Below, in pieces: positions 38,365-48,111 of a stretch of DNA of 64,000 nucleotides. Below the pieces are notes generated by a model that was given only the letters and a program-made list of their open reading frames with translations, ran no database searches and was not told the origin of the DNA. Positions within the stretch are counted from its first letter, which is position 1, and the number at the start of each line of letters is the position of its first letter. The stretch is from NCBI RefSeq assembly GCF_003601975.1, contig NZ_QZWZ01000003.1:1-64000 (forward strand), in the 5' to 3' direction. The DNA comes from Mesorhizobium waimense. Its GTDB lineage: Bacteria > Pseudomonadota > Alphaproteobacteria > Rhizobiales > Rhizobiaceae. A program made the position numbers and the translations under genes.

Positions 38365-39083
38365 CGACCAAACCCCTGTCCGGCCCCTCGGCAATAGCCG
38401 CCTTGCCGCGCAACCGGCTGATCGGCGAGTTCTCGCTGTGGTCGGCCGACCTCGCCAATATGGAGCGCGACCTGAAGCGCATCGACGCTCATGTCGACCT
38501 CCACCATATCGACGTCGCCGATGCCCGCTTCACGCCCGGCTTCCTGTTCTTTCCCGACCTGGTGGCGCGGATCGCCAAGCTGACGACCAGGCCGATCCAT
38601 GTGCATCTGATGGTCGAAGCGGAGATCGTCGAGGAGCAGACTCGTCAGTTCATCGAGGCCGGCGCCGACCTGATCAGCGTGCACGCCGAAAATGGCGAGG
38701 CGGGCCTGCGCGCCGTGCGGCTGGCGCATGAGCTTGGCGCCGAGGCCGGCGTGGTGCTCAGGCTGGAAACGCCTGTCAGCGCCGTCACGCCCTTCCTGCC
38801 CGAAGTGGCCTTCGTGACGCTGCTCGGCACCTCCATCGGCGTCAAGGGCCAGAGCCTGTCCGACCAGGCGTGCCCGCGCCTGATCGAGGCGCGCGGGCTG
38901 ATGCGAAAGGCCGGCCGCGAGGCCAACATCGTGCTGGCCGCCGATGGCGGCATCCGCCACGAAACGGTGCCGCTGCTGCGCGCCGCCGGCGCCGAGACCG
39001 TGGTGCTGGGCTCGCTTGCCTTCGGCGACCCCGACCTTGCACAGCGCATGGCCTGGCTACACGGACTGAAGGTCGCCGCCTGA
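38361..39083 (+). CDS. Ribulose-phosphate 3-epimerase-like protein
   Basis: A 240-residue TIM barrel of the Rpe/AlsE family. Metal ligands seem kept: H49 and D51 (HHIDVADARF), H82 (HVHLMVE), and Asp in LAADGGIRHE. The usual DVMDG is changed to DVADA, so it is a divergent member, more like allulose-6-phosphate 3-epimerases than housekeeping Rpe. N-terminal extension of about 15 residues. Coupled to the ROK kinase downstream by a one-base overlap. Confidence 0.83.
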   Translation: MTTKPLSGPSAIAALPRNRLIGEFSLWSADLANMERDLKRIDAHVDLHHIDVADARFTPGFLFFPDLVARIAKLTTRPIHVHLMVEAEIVEEQTRQFIEAGADLISVHAENGEAGLRAVRLAHELGAEAGVVLRLETPVSAVTPFLPEVAFVTLLGTSIGVKGQSLSDQACPRLIEARGLMRKAGREANIVLAADGGIRHETVPLLRAAGAETVVLGSLAFGDPDLAQRMAWLHGLKVAA

Positions 39084-40120
39084 TGAGTACGCTTGCGCTT
39101 GCCTTCGATCTCGGCGGCACGGAGCTGCGCGGCGCGCTGGTCGAGCGCAGCGGCGACGTCATCGCCCGTGTTTCGGCGCCGACGATGTCGGGCGCGGGAT
39201 CGGAGGCGGTGATCGGCCAGATCATTGCGCTGGCCGGCACCCTGCTGGCCGAGCATCCGCAGGCAAAGGTGGTCGGCATCGGCATGTGCGCGCCGGGGCC
39301 GCTCGATCCCAAGGCGGGGATCGTCATCGGGCCGCCGACGCTGGCCGGCTGGCACAACGTGCCGCTGATCGACATTCTCAGCCGGCAATTCGGCCTGCCG
39401 GTGCGGCTGGAAAACGACGCCAACGCGGCCGCCCTTGGCGAATGGCGCTTCGGCGCCGGCCGCGGCAGCGGATCGCTGGTGTTCGTCACCGTGTCGACCG
39501 GCATTGGCGGCGGCGTGGTTGCCGATGGCCACATCTATCACGGCAGGCGCGGACTGGCGGCCGAGATCGGCCACATGACGATTACCGGCGAAGGCGAGCG
39601 CTGCTTCTGCGGCGCTGTCGGCTGCTTCGAGGCGGTCGCTTCGGGCACCGCGCTCGGGCGGCGCGCCACCAAGCTGACGACGGCCGGCGACGGCTCGCTG
39701 CTCAGGCGCCTTTCCAATGACGGCGACGTTTCAGCCCGGCATGTCGTCGAGGCGGCGCGCGCCGGCGATGTCAGCGCACTCGAACTGGTCGCGGCGGAGG
39801 CGAAGTGGCTGGGCATCGGCTTCACCAATTTGCTGCATCTCTATTCGCCCGATCTGATCGTGATGGGCGGCGGTCTTTCCAATGGCTTCGACCTCCTGGC
39901 GCCGACCATCAGGGCGACCGTCGAGCAGCGCGCGATGCAAGCCTATCGCGACGTGCCGATCGTTCCGGCCGAGCTCGGCGACCGGGCGGGCCTGGTCGGC
40001 GCGGCCAGCCTGATCCTGTGGGAGGGCGAGCCCGGCACGGCGCTGGCGATGGTGCAGGACGACGAGACCAAGAGCGGCGCCGGCGGAAAGGCGGGCGCCA
40101 GGGAGGCAAGCCAAGGCTGA
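39083..40120 (+). CDS. ROK-family sugar kinase
   Basis: A 345-residue kinase. ATP motif FDLGGTELRGALV is at residue 8, catalytic region LENDANAAALGE with the Asp base, and the ROK zinc motif CFCGAVGCFE with upstream His (IGHMTI). After SLILWEG there is a loose tail of about 30 residues that overlaps the first codons of the ATPase pseudogene. Likely makes the sugar 6-phosphate for the adjacent epimerase; AlsK/AlsE is the nearest familiar pairing. Confidence 0.88.
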   Translation: MSTLALAFDLGGTELRGALVERSGDVIARVSAPTMSGAGSEAVIGQIIALAGTLLAEHPQAKVVGIGMCAPGPLDPKAGIVIGPPTLAGWHNVPLIDILSRQFGLPVRLENDANAAALGEWRFGAGRGSGSLVFVTVSTGIGGGVVADGHIYHGRRGLAAEIGHMTITGEGERCFCGAVGCFEAVASGTALGRRATKLTTAGDGSLLRRLSNDGDVSARHVVEAARAGDVSALELVAAEAKWLGIGFTNLLHLYSPDLIVMGGGLSNGFDLLAPTIRATVEQRAMQAYRDVPIVPAELGDRAGLVGAASLILWEGEPGTALAMVQDDETKSGAGGKAGAREASQG

Positions 40121-41202
40121 GCTCAAGCTGCGCGGCGCGCGCAAATCCTATTGAGCCGCCGAGATCATCAAGGGTATCGACCTCGATGTCGAGGATCGCG
40201 AGTTCGTGGTCTTCGTCGGCCCTTCCGGCTGCTGCAAGTCCACGCTGCTGCGGATGATCGCCGGGCTGGAAAGGATCACCGACGGCGACCTCATGATCGA
40301 CGGCGTGCGCGCCAACGACATCGACCCGTCCGAGCGCGGGCTGGCCATGGTGTTCCAGTCCTACGCGCTCTATCCGCATATGAGCGTTGCCGAGAATATG
40401 GGCTTCGCACTGAAGATCGCCGGTGTGCCGCTCCAGGAGCGCGAGCGCAAGGTGAAGGAGGCAGCCGACGTGCTGCAGCTTGCGCATCTTCTCGACCGGC
40501 GGCCTAAGGCGCTGTCGGGCGGCCAGCGCCAGCGAGTCGCCATCGGCCGCGCCATTGTGCGCAATCCCAAAGTGTTCCTGTTCGACGAGCCGCTGTCGAA
40601 CCTCGACGCAGCGCTGCGCGTCAGCATGCGGCTGGAGCTGATGCGGCTGCATGAGCAGCTCAACGCGACGATGATCTATGTCACCCGTGACCAGATCGAG
40701 GCCAACCATGGCCGACAAGATCGTGGTGCTGAATGGCGGCTCGATCGAGCAGGTCGGTTCGCCGCTCGAACTCTACAACCGGCCGGCCAACATCTTCGTT
40801 GCCGGCTTCATCGGTTCGCCGAAAATGAATCTTTTGAAGCTGAATGTGGCGTCCGCTGGAGCCGAAGGCGTCACTGTCACCTTGCCGGGCGGCCAGACGC
40901 TGACCGTGCCGGTCGCGGCGGTCGGTGTCAAAGCCGGCGATGAGCTGCTGCTCGGCATGCGGCCGGAGCACCTGCGTGTCTCGCCAAAGGGACCGTTCAA
41001 GGGGCAGGCCATGCTGGCGGAACGGCTGGGCGGGCTGACCATCCTGCATGTCGAGGTCACGCCCGACCTCACGCTGGTGGTGCAGGCCGAAGGCGGCGAC
41101 ACGACACCGCTGCACAGCCTGATCGCGCTCGATATCTCTCCTGCGGTCTGCCACCTGTTTCGCCCCGATGGCCCGGCATTGGCGCCGCTGCATCGGGTCT
41201 GA
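40113..41202 (+). pseudogene. Decayed UgpC/MsmX-type ABC ATPase
   Basis: Full-length relict of a sugar-importer ATPase. Lesions: the start is AAG (40113) where ATG is expected, 6 bases after GGAGG; in-frame TGA (40152-40154) stands for the Gly of KSYG; Walker A reads GPSGCCKST instead of GPSGCGKST; the switch His is Arg (YVTRDQIEA); and two bases are missing in EAMTMADK near 40707, shifting the frame. The remainder ([31 protein letters not shown], and C-terminal domain GMRPEHLRV up to TAG-free end at 41202) is well preserved, so loss is recent. Its cognate binding protein and permeases are missing, save the stub at 34655. Confidence 0.9.
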
Positions 41203-41305
41203 GCTGGCGCCTCCTCCCTGGAATCCATGCCGTGACTTTCGGGTGTCACGGCGCTGCAGAGTCACACAGTTCTGCACTGCTGCAACGCGTGGAACGAACG
41301 GCAGG

Positions 41306-41351
41306 ATCCTCGGGTCTGCGCGTTCGCTTCGCTGCCGCTCCGCCCGAGGAT
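41306..41351. repeat. Interspersed palindromic element
   Basis: Perfect 9-bp arms ATCCTCGGG (41306-41314) / CCCGAGGAT (41343-41351) around a 28-base GC-rich loop. It lies after the ATPase pseudogene. The form is that of short interspersed palindromes scattered in rhizobial genomes and may end the upstream transcript; no second copy was noticed in this window. Confidence 0.45.
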
Positions 41352-41399
41352 GACGAAAAAATCCTGCTGCATCGCAGCACATCAAAACGCACTGCACAC

Positions 41400-41463
41400 C
41401 ACTTTAATTCTTGACGCGTGTCAAATTTTTCTAAAACATGCGGAAATGCTGGCAAGGCATCGG
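41400..41463 (+). promoter_or_regulatory. Sugar-operon promoter/leader, copy B
   Basis: Gapless match of about 80% to 27273-27336. The core TTGACGCGTGTCAA (41411-41424) has perfect TTGAC/GTCAA arms around GCGT and includes a -35-like TTGACG; TAAAAC (41440-41445) could be the -10 but the spacing is short. Conservation of both core and flanking ATGCGG-A-ATGCTGGC suggests one shared regulator, probably LacI-like. Confidence 0.6.
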
Positions 41464-41639
41464 CCAGCGCTCTGGGAGGAGCAATGCCTGACACAGACGA
41501 GATCCGAACCGGGGTCGCAAGCCGCGCACCAACCGGTCACCATTTTTCCAACGCAAGCGCCGGGGTCGCTTGTGTCCTGTCAGGCATGCCGTTCGCAGAA
41601 AAACGAGCCGACAAACAGAAATCCGGAGGAGGAAAGTAC

Positions 41640-42629
41640 ATGCGCATGTTCAATTGCCTGGCGCTCGGCGCGGGCCTGATTGCAACGACATTGACGATAC
41701 CAGCCCATGCCGAGGACGCGGCAAAGGTCGCGGCGATCGTGAAAGGCCTCGACAACCCGTTCTTCCAGTACATGCAGAAGGGCATCGAGGAGCAGGCCAA
41801 GGCCGACGGTGTCGGCGTCACCGTGCAGGCGGCCGCCAATATGGGCGACGCGACCGGGCAGGCCGACCGGCTGACCGCCATGGCCATGCAGGATTTCGAT
41901 TGCTACCTGGTCAACCCGATCAGCGTCTCCAACCTGGTGCAGGCGCTGGTGCCTGTCGCCCAGAAGAAGAAGCCGATCGTCAACATCGACAGCACCATCG
42001 ATGCCGAACAGGCCAAGGCTGCCGGCTTCGCCATCTCGACCTATATCGGGACCGACAACGTCGCCGCCGGCGCACTGGCCGGCGATGAGATGCTGAAGCT
42101 GGTGCCTGCCGGCTCCAAGGTCGCCCTGGTGGCGGGCATCGTCGGCGACGTCGGCTCCAACGCCCGCATCAAGGGCTTCAAGCAAGCCGTCGAAGGCAAG
42201 CTCGAAGTCGTCGTGATGGTGAGCGCCGACTGGGATCGCGAGAAGGCGCTGACGGCGGCCACCGACATCCTGGCGGCACACCCGGATCTCGCCGGCTTCT
42301 TCGCCGCCAACGACATCATGGCACTCGGCGTCGAGCGCGCCGTGCAGACATCGGGCAAGGACGTCAAGGTGATCGGGCTCGACGGCATCGTCGACGCGCT
42401 GAAATCGGTTGCCGCCGGCGAACTCTCAGCCACTGTCGCCCAGTATCCGTACGTGGTCGGCGCCATGGGCGTGGAAGCCTGCAAGGCGGCGGCGATGGGC
42501 AAGGAACTACCCGCCAACGTGCCGGCGCCGGTGCTCTTGATCAACAAGGACAATGCTGAAGCCTCGCTGAAGAACTTCCCGGCCCCGGGCGGCGACTATC
42601 CCGATCCCTTCCGCGAGATGTTGAAGTGA
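41640..42629 (+). CDS. Ribose/xylose-type ABC binding protein
   Basis: A 329-residue periplasmic protein of the Peripla_BP_4 (RbsB-like) group. Signal peptide MFNCLALGAGLIATTLTIPAHA is cleaved before EDAAKVA. KGLDNPFFQYMQKGIEEQAK is the family start; NPISVSNLVQAL, VAGIVGDVGSNARIKGF and VIGLDGIVDALKSV line the sugar cleft. GGAGGAAA precedes ATG 41640; ATG 41646 is an alternative. First gene of a three-gene importer behind promoter copy B. Confidence 0.92.
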   Translation: MRMFNCLALGAGLIATTLTIPAHAEDAAKVAAIVKGLDNPFFQYMQKGIEEQAKADGVGVTVQAAANMGDATGQADRLTAMAMQDFDCYLVNPISVSNLVQALVPVAQKKKPIVNIDSTIDAEQAKAAGFAISTYIGTDNVAAGALAGDEMLKLVPAGSKVALVAGIVGDVGSNARIKGFKQAVEGKLEVVVMVSADWDREKALTAATDILAAHPDLAGFFAANDIMALGVERAVQTSGKDVKVIGLDGIVDALKSVAAGELSATVAQYPYVVGAMGVEACKAAAMGKELPANVPAPVLLINKDNAEASLKNFPAPGGDYPDPFREMLK

Positions 42630-43626
42630 GCACACCTGAACAAAACGCGCCCGCTCGAGTGACGGCGGGCGCGGCGGAGGAGAGCCGCCCCTCCCTGTCG
42701 GCTCTCCTCCTGGATCCTTCCTTCTGGGCCGACTGGGCATCGGTCGTCGGCCTGGTCGGCCTCGTCATCGTCTTCGGCATCGCCCAGCCGGTCTTTCTCA
42801 GCGTCGCCAATCTGCAGGCGCTGCTGCTTGCGGCGGCGATCCTGGTCGTGCTGTCGATCGGCCAGACCTTCGTCGTGGCGACCTCAGGCATCGATCTGTC
42901 GCTGGCGGCAGCCGTCATGCTGGGCGCCATCATCCTCGGCCTGTTCAACGCCGCCGGCTATGGCATTTTCCTCGCCTGCGTGCTCGCCGTCCTTGCCACC
43001 AGCGCGGTGGGTTTTCTCAACGGGCTGCTGATCACCGCCGGGCGCATCCCCGACTTCGTGGTGACGCTCGGCACGCTGTCGGGCATCACCGGCCTCGGCC
43101 TCATCCTGTCGGGCGGCGAGCCGACCATGGTCGGCTCGACCTTTCTGCTGCGCCTGGCATCGGGTCATTTCGGGCCGTTCGGCTATCCGGTCTGGGTGGC
43201 GATCGCGGCAGTCATCGTCGCGCATATCGCGCTCTACCACACCCGCTTCGGCGTGCATCTCCTGGCCACCGGCGGCCAGACCGAGAGCGCCAACGCGCTC
43301 GGCATTCGCACCAACCGGGTCAAGATCGCCGCCTATACGATTTCGGGTTTCTGCGCCGGCATCGCCGCAATTCTGCTGGTGGCGCGGATCGGCTCGGCCG
43401 AGCCGCTGATCAACACCAGCCTGCTCTTGAATTCGGTGGCAGCCGTGGTGCTGGGCGGTGTCAGCCTGTTCGGCGGCCGCGCCAGCATCCTCGGGCCGGC
43501 GATCGGGGCACTGATGCTCACCGCTTTGGTCAACGGCCTGACCCTGCTCAGCGTTTCGGCCTTCTACCAACCGCTCGCCGTGGGCGCCATCGTGGTGCTG
43601 GCGGCCCTGATCATGCGATACCAGAA

Positions 43627-43630
<4 letters not shown>
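42626..43630 (+). CDS. Ribose-type ABC permease (RbsC family)
   Basis: A 334-residue inner-membrane protein with 8-10 hydrophobic segments. Family motifs: GQTFVVATSGIDLSLAAAVMLG, GRIPDFVVTLGTLSGITGLGLILS, ATGGQTESANALGIRTNRVK (ATPase docking) and AVVLGGVSLFGGRASILGPAIGAL. GTG start overlaps the binding-protein stop by 4 bp, and the next gene overlaps its end by 4 bp. Confidence 0.92.
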
Positions 43631-44391
<761 letters not shown>

Positions 44392-44446
44392 AATCAACGG
44401 CTGCTGCTCGGTCAGCACCGGACTTGAAATCAAAGGGAGTTTGCGA

Positions 44447-45535
44447 GTGGCACCAATCCGTGTCGGACTTGTGGGTCTAGGCGAGGTCGCGCAGTCGATC
44501 CATCTGCCCGTGTTGGCGGACCAGCGCGACCGCTGGGTGATCGCGGGCGTCCATGACGTCTCGCCAAGCCTGGTGGCGCTGTGCAAATCCGAATATCCGA
44601 CGGCAAAGGCTTTCGATACGGCGGAAGCGCTGATCAATTCGGCTGACATCGACGCGGTTTTCGTGCTGTCGTCCGACGACACCCACAGCCGCTTCGTGCG
44701 CGCCGCCATTGAGGCCAACAAGCACATCCTGCTGGAAAAGCCCGCCTGCCTGACGGTGCGCGAGATCGACGAATTGCTGGCGCTGACGACGAACTACGAA
44801 AAGACCATCTTCATCGGCTACATGCGCCGCTACGCGCCGGCCTATCTGGCGGCGAGGGACGAACTGCCCGCCTTTGCCGACATCACCCATGTCCGCATCT
44901 TCGACCTGATCTCCGAGGGCCGGCATTTCCTGAAGAAGAGCCAGAACATCCTCTATCCCAACGACATCGACCCGGCGCTCCTGGCGCGTGGTGCGAAGGA
45001 GCGCGACGCGCTGATCCGCGAGGTGGTGAGCGCCGATGCACCGGCCGACCTGGTGCGCGCCTATCGCGGGCTGACGGCGCTCTCCTCGCACCACATCTCG
45101 GCAATGCGCGGGCTGCTCGGCGAGCCGGCCGGCGTGATCGCCGCGCACCGCACCAATGGCGGCGCCAACACAAGCGTGACTTTCGACTACGGCCATTTCG
45201 CATGCCTGTACGACGCGGTGGTCGACGATCTCGGCCTGTTCGACGCTATGATCGAGGTGCGTTCGAACACCAGGCGGGTGCGCATCATCTACGACACGCC
45301 GTATATCCGCAGCCTGCCGACCCGATTGGAAGTGACGGAAGCCGGCCCGCTCGGCCCGGTGACGAAGACCTTTGGACCGCTCTATGGCGACGCTTTTTCC
45401 AACGAGCTCGAAATCTTCCACCGCCACATCATGGACGGCACCAAGCCGCTGACTGATCTCGCGGACTCGCGCCGCGACCTTGCGCTGATGGCGGCGATCA
45501 TCGAGCGGATGAAGGCGACCGGGGGACGCGCCTGA
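44447..45535 (+). CDS. Gfo/Idh/MocA-family oxidoreductase
   Basis: A 362-residue sugar dehydrogenase: VGLVGLGEVAQSIHLPVLAD dinucleotide motif and EKPACLTVREIDELL catalytic-Lys loop; SSHHISAMRGLLGE carries the His of the active-site region. GTG start at 44447, 7 bases after GGGAG, is preferred to the longer frame that overlaps the ATPase. It is the last gene of the ribose-type operon and so probably acts on the imported sugar. Third Gfo/Idh enzyme within 20 kb. Confidence 0.9.
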   Translation: MAPIRVGLVGLGEVAQSIHLPVLADQRDRWVIAGVHDVSPSLVALCKSEYPTAKAFDTAEALINSADIDAVFVLSSDDTHSRFVRAAIEANKHILLEKPACLTVREIDELLALTTNYEKTIFIGYMRRYAPAYLAARDELPAFADITHVRIFDLISEGRHFLKKSQNILYPNDIDPALLARGAKERDALIREVVSADAPADLVRAYRGLTALSSHHISAMRGLLGEPAGVIAAHRTNGGANTSVTFDYGHFACLYDAVVDDLGLFDAMIEVRSNTRRVRIIYDTPYIRSLPTRLEVTEAGPLGPVTKTFGPLYGDAFSNELEIFHRHIMDGTKPLTDLADSRRDLALMAAIIERMKATGGRA

Positions 45536-45548
45536 AGCCATCGCCGCT

Positions 45549-46691
45549 TTACGGTTGTTTGGGATATTCGAGCTGCATGGCAACGAAGTCGGTCGTGCGT
45601 GCGCCGTAGCGGGCAGAAATATCGCGAAGTGCCTGGTCGAGAGCCTTCGCCGGCCGCGGATCGGCCATGGAAGGAACCAGGCGCCCCGCCGGCCAGTTCG
45701 CCGCGACCTGGTCGGGCAGGATGCGCATGCCGTTGCGGCTGACGATCGCACCGTCCTTTGCGGCAAATGTGACAGCGCGGGATCGATAGGTTCGCGACCA
45801 GGCGTCCGCGACCAGCGCCAGCGACACCTCGTCCATATCGGGGGTCAGTTCGATGCCGAGCTGCTCGTGACTGAGGAAAGCCAGCGTGTTGCCGATCGCC
45901 GTCAACGCGAAGGGACGAGTGAATGTGAAGGCAGCGCTGGCATGCCGCGCATCCCAATGCGCCAGGCCAAGGTCGCGGCCAACGGCTTCGGCCTTGTCCC
46001 GCCCGGCAATGGCCTCGATCAGGGTCAGCATCATCGGTATCGACGCGGTGATGCCGGTCGTCGTCGCGACACCCTGGTCGACGACGAAGCGCCGGTCCGC
46101 GACATAGCGGATCGTCGGGTGTTTTTCGCGGATCTCTTTCAGCGAATACCAATGCGTCGTCGCCCTTTTGCCATCGAGCAGCCCGCTAGCTCCGACCACC
46201 TTGGCCCCGGCGCAGACACCGATGATGGTGGCGCCCTTGGTCGCCTGGCTTTTGATCCATACCAAGACGTCGGCATCGTCGTCCCGCATCATGGCGGGAA
46301 CGATGACGTAGTCGGCGCCTTCGGGATGCTGCGCGTCGAACTCGGCTACGGTCGCATCGGGCTGGACCTGCAGCGCCGGGAACAGTTTTACGGGTCCAGG
46401 CTTGGTTGCCAGCGCCACGACGTCAGCGACATCGGCGCGCCGCAGGATGCCGTAGGGCATGAGGTAGTCGGTGGTTTCGGTGGCATCGTTGATGCCGACG
46501 ATGGCGATCAGCGGCCGCTGTCGCTTCGGCGGCTTCAGTGCCGCGATGGTGGCCTCCGCCTCCTTGCCATCGATTGCCGGCGGAACGGCGGCCAAGGATG
46601 CCGAAGGCAGCGACAGCAGCCATGCGGCACCGACGACCAGGAAAAGCAGGACGATGCCCAGGCCGCTCCACACCACGATGCGCGAACTCAT
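45549..46691 (-). CDS. Membrane-anchored DJ-1/PfpI-family protein
   Basis: A 380-residue protein. The N-terminus has one membrane anchor (VVWSGLGIVLLFLVVGAAWLLSL). A DJ-1/PfpI domain (about 55-230) follows with the nucleophile-elbow Cys in IGVCAGAKVV and the helper GLLDGKRATTHWYSL. The C-terminal 130 residues (from about SAAFTFTRPF) have no helix-turn-helix, unlike GlxA regulators, and I do not recognise that region. The ATG at 46691 has a better ribosome spacing (AGGAG, 9 bases) than that at 46697. It is divergent from a GlxA-type regulator of the same superfamily. Confidence 0.82.
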   Translation of the reverse strand: MSSRIVVWSGLGIVLLFLVVGAAWLLSLPSASLAAVPPAIDGKEAEATIAALKPPKRQRPLIAIVGINDATETTDYLMPYGILRRADVADVVALATKPGPVKLFPALQVQPDATVAEFDAQHPEGADYVIVPAMMRDDDADVLVWIKSQATKGATIIGVCAGAKVVGASGLLDGKRATTHWYSLKEIREKHPTIRYVADRRFVVDQGVATTTGITASIPMMLTLIEAIAGRDKAEAVGRDLGLAHWDARHASAAFTFTRPFALTAIGNTLAFLSHEQLGIELTPDMDEVSLALVADAWSRTYRSRAVTFAAKDGAIVSRNGMRILPDQVAANWPAGRLVPSMADPRPAKALDQALRDISARYGARTTDFVAMQLEYPKQP

Positions 46692-46779
46692 GACCATGCT
46701 CTCCTGATCAAGCGACTTGACCTTCAGCCTAGCGCCGTTACGCTTTGTCCGAAATGACATATATCGGGCAAAAACTGCC

Positions 46780-47721
46780 ATGCTGCGGAAGATCGGCATC
46801 GTCATCCACCCCGGGTTCCAGCTGCTGGATGCGGCCGGGCCGGCGGCGGCATTCGAGATGGCGGAACACTTCTGTCCCGGAAGCTACGCTCTCGAGATAC
46901 TGGCGCCCGGCGGCGGCGAGATGGAGAGCTCGTCCGGAATGCGGCTTTCGGCCCGGCCGCTGTCGGCAGAGGAGTCGCTCGATACCGCCATCATATCAGG
47001 CGGTGAGATCATACGTTCCATGGCGGCGGCCGAGCAGATCGTCGCCTGGCTGCGGCGCACAAATGCGCGACGGACGGCAAGCGTGTGCACGGGCGCCTAT
47101 TTGCTCGCCGAAGCGGGACTTCTCGACGGCCGCAGCGCCACCACCCACTGGTGGAGCACGGACGACTTCGCCCGCCGCTATCCGAAGGTGCGGCTCGACG
47201 CCGAGCGGATCTTCATCAAGGACGGCGGCGTCTGGACCTCGGCGGGCATTTCGGCCGGCATCGACCTGGCGCTCGCACTGATCGAAGACGACCTCGGCCT
47301 GGCGATTGCGCGCCGCGCGGCGCAGCAATTGGTCGTTCACCAACGCCGGCCCGGCGGCCAGTCGCAATTCTCGGCGCTGGTCGACCTCGGCGGGCGGACA
47401 GGCCGCTTTGTCGAACTGATCGAGTGGATGCGGACAAAGCTCGCCGAGCCGCTGACGGTGGAGCGCCTTGCCGATCGAGCGGCCATGAGCCCGCGGCATT
47501 TCGCGCGCGCCTTCGCGGCCGAGACCGGCATTACCCCGGCCAAGGCCGTTGAACGTCTGCGCCTGGAGAGTGCGCGATTGGCGATCGAGACCAGCCACGC
47601 GCCTCTCGATCGCATCGCCGAGGCCAGCGGCTTTGGCGACCCGGGACGCATGCGCCGTGCCTTCCTGAGAGCCTTCGGCCAGCCGCCGCAGGCGCTCAGG
47701 CGTGCCGCGACCCGAAGCTGA
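46780..47721 (+). CDS. GlxA-type regulator (DJ-1/PfpI plus AraC HTH)
   Basis: A 313-residue regulator. N-terminal DJ-1/PfpI domain (about 1-175; GIVIHPGFQLLDAAGPAAAFEMA, ASVCTGAYLLAEAGLLDGRSATTHWW) and C-terminal AraC helix-turn-helix pair (about 215-310; LTVERLADRAAMSPRHFARAF, LDRIAEASGFGDPGRMRRAFLRAFG). Start MLRKIGIV at 46780; a TTG-opened extension to 46717 lacks homology. It shares the ATTHWxS block with the divergent membrane protein, hinting at a common origin, and probably regulates that gene. Confidence 0.9.
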   Translation: MLRKIGIVIHPGFQLLDAAGPAAAFEMAEHFCPGSYALEILAPGGGEMESSSGMRLSARPLSAEESLDTAIISGGEIIRSMAAAEQIVAWLRRTNARRTASVCTGAYLLAEAGLLDGRSATTHWWSTDDFARRYPKVRLDAERIFIKDGGVWTSAGISAGIDLALALIEDDLGLAIARRAAQQLVVHQRRPGGQSQFSALVDLGGRTGRFVELIEWMRTKLAEPLTVERLADRAAMSPRHFARAFAAETGITPAKAVERLRLESARLAIETSHAPLDRIAEASGFGDPGRMRRAFLRAFGQPPQALRRAATRS

Positions 47722-47772
47722 CGCCTGCCGCGTCCTGACGCTAGAGCGGTGTCGTCGCGGCTTCCGCGACAA

Positions 47773-48042
47773 CTACTTCCCGCAATGGTGATCGTTGATC
47801 TTGTTCAGCGCATTCGCGTCAGGCCCTACCCTTTGGTAGGAGCAGGGTTCGCCGCCTGTCGTGACCAGCTGCTTGTCGTAGTAGCGCGGGCCGCCGAAGA
47901 GGATGTCGATGATATCGCCATCGGCGGGAACGTAGCGTTCGGGCTGTGGCCGGTGCTCGCGACTTCCAGCGTATGCCGAGCCGTGCATGCCGCAGGCTAC
48001 CCCGAGAACGAGGGCGCAGATCGCAAAACGTTTCGTCGTCAT
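47773..48042 (-). CDS. Small secreted protein of unknown function
   Basis: An 89-residue protein with a Sec signal (KRFAICALVLGVACGMHGSAYA) leaving about 65 mature residues: SREHRPQPERYVPADGD, two cysteines (EPCSYQ and DHHCGK) that could form a disulfide, and a hydrophobic patch IIDILFGG. GGAGGG 7 bases before ATG 48042 makes it a convincing gene. I do not recognise the family. Confidence 0.72.
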   Translation of the reverse strand: MTTKRFAICALVLGVACGMHGSAYAGSREHRPQPERYVPADGDIIDILFGGPRYYDKQLVTTGGEPCSYQRVGPDANALNKINDHHCGK

Positions 48043-48111
48043 CGGCAATACCCTCCGGGCCATTTGGGTTTCCATCATACCTCCAAAATCGCCAGCTGGA
48101 CAAAGGTTCCC

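Larger units (their letters stand above)
41203..41639. other. 437-base leader region of the ribose-type ABC operon
   Basis: No complete gene. It holds a palindromic repeat (41306-41351), the promoter/leader copy B (41400-41463) and, at 41484, an ATG behind GGGAGGAGC that opens a frame in register with the binding protein downstream. That frame lacks a signal peptide and resembles no family, so it is either leader or a relict first gene. Confidence 0.5.

Noticed and set aside
40152..40154. In-frame TGA in the ATPase relict as a selenocysteine or recoding site
   Set aside because: It replaces a conserved Gly in KSYG, no stem-loop was evident, and other lesions (lost start, Walker A change, deletion) already show a pseudogene.
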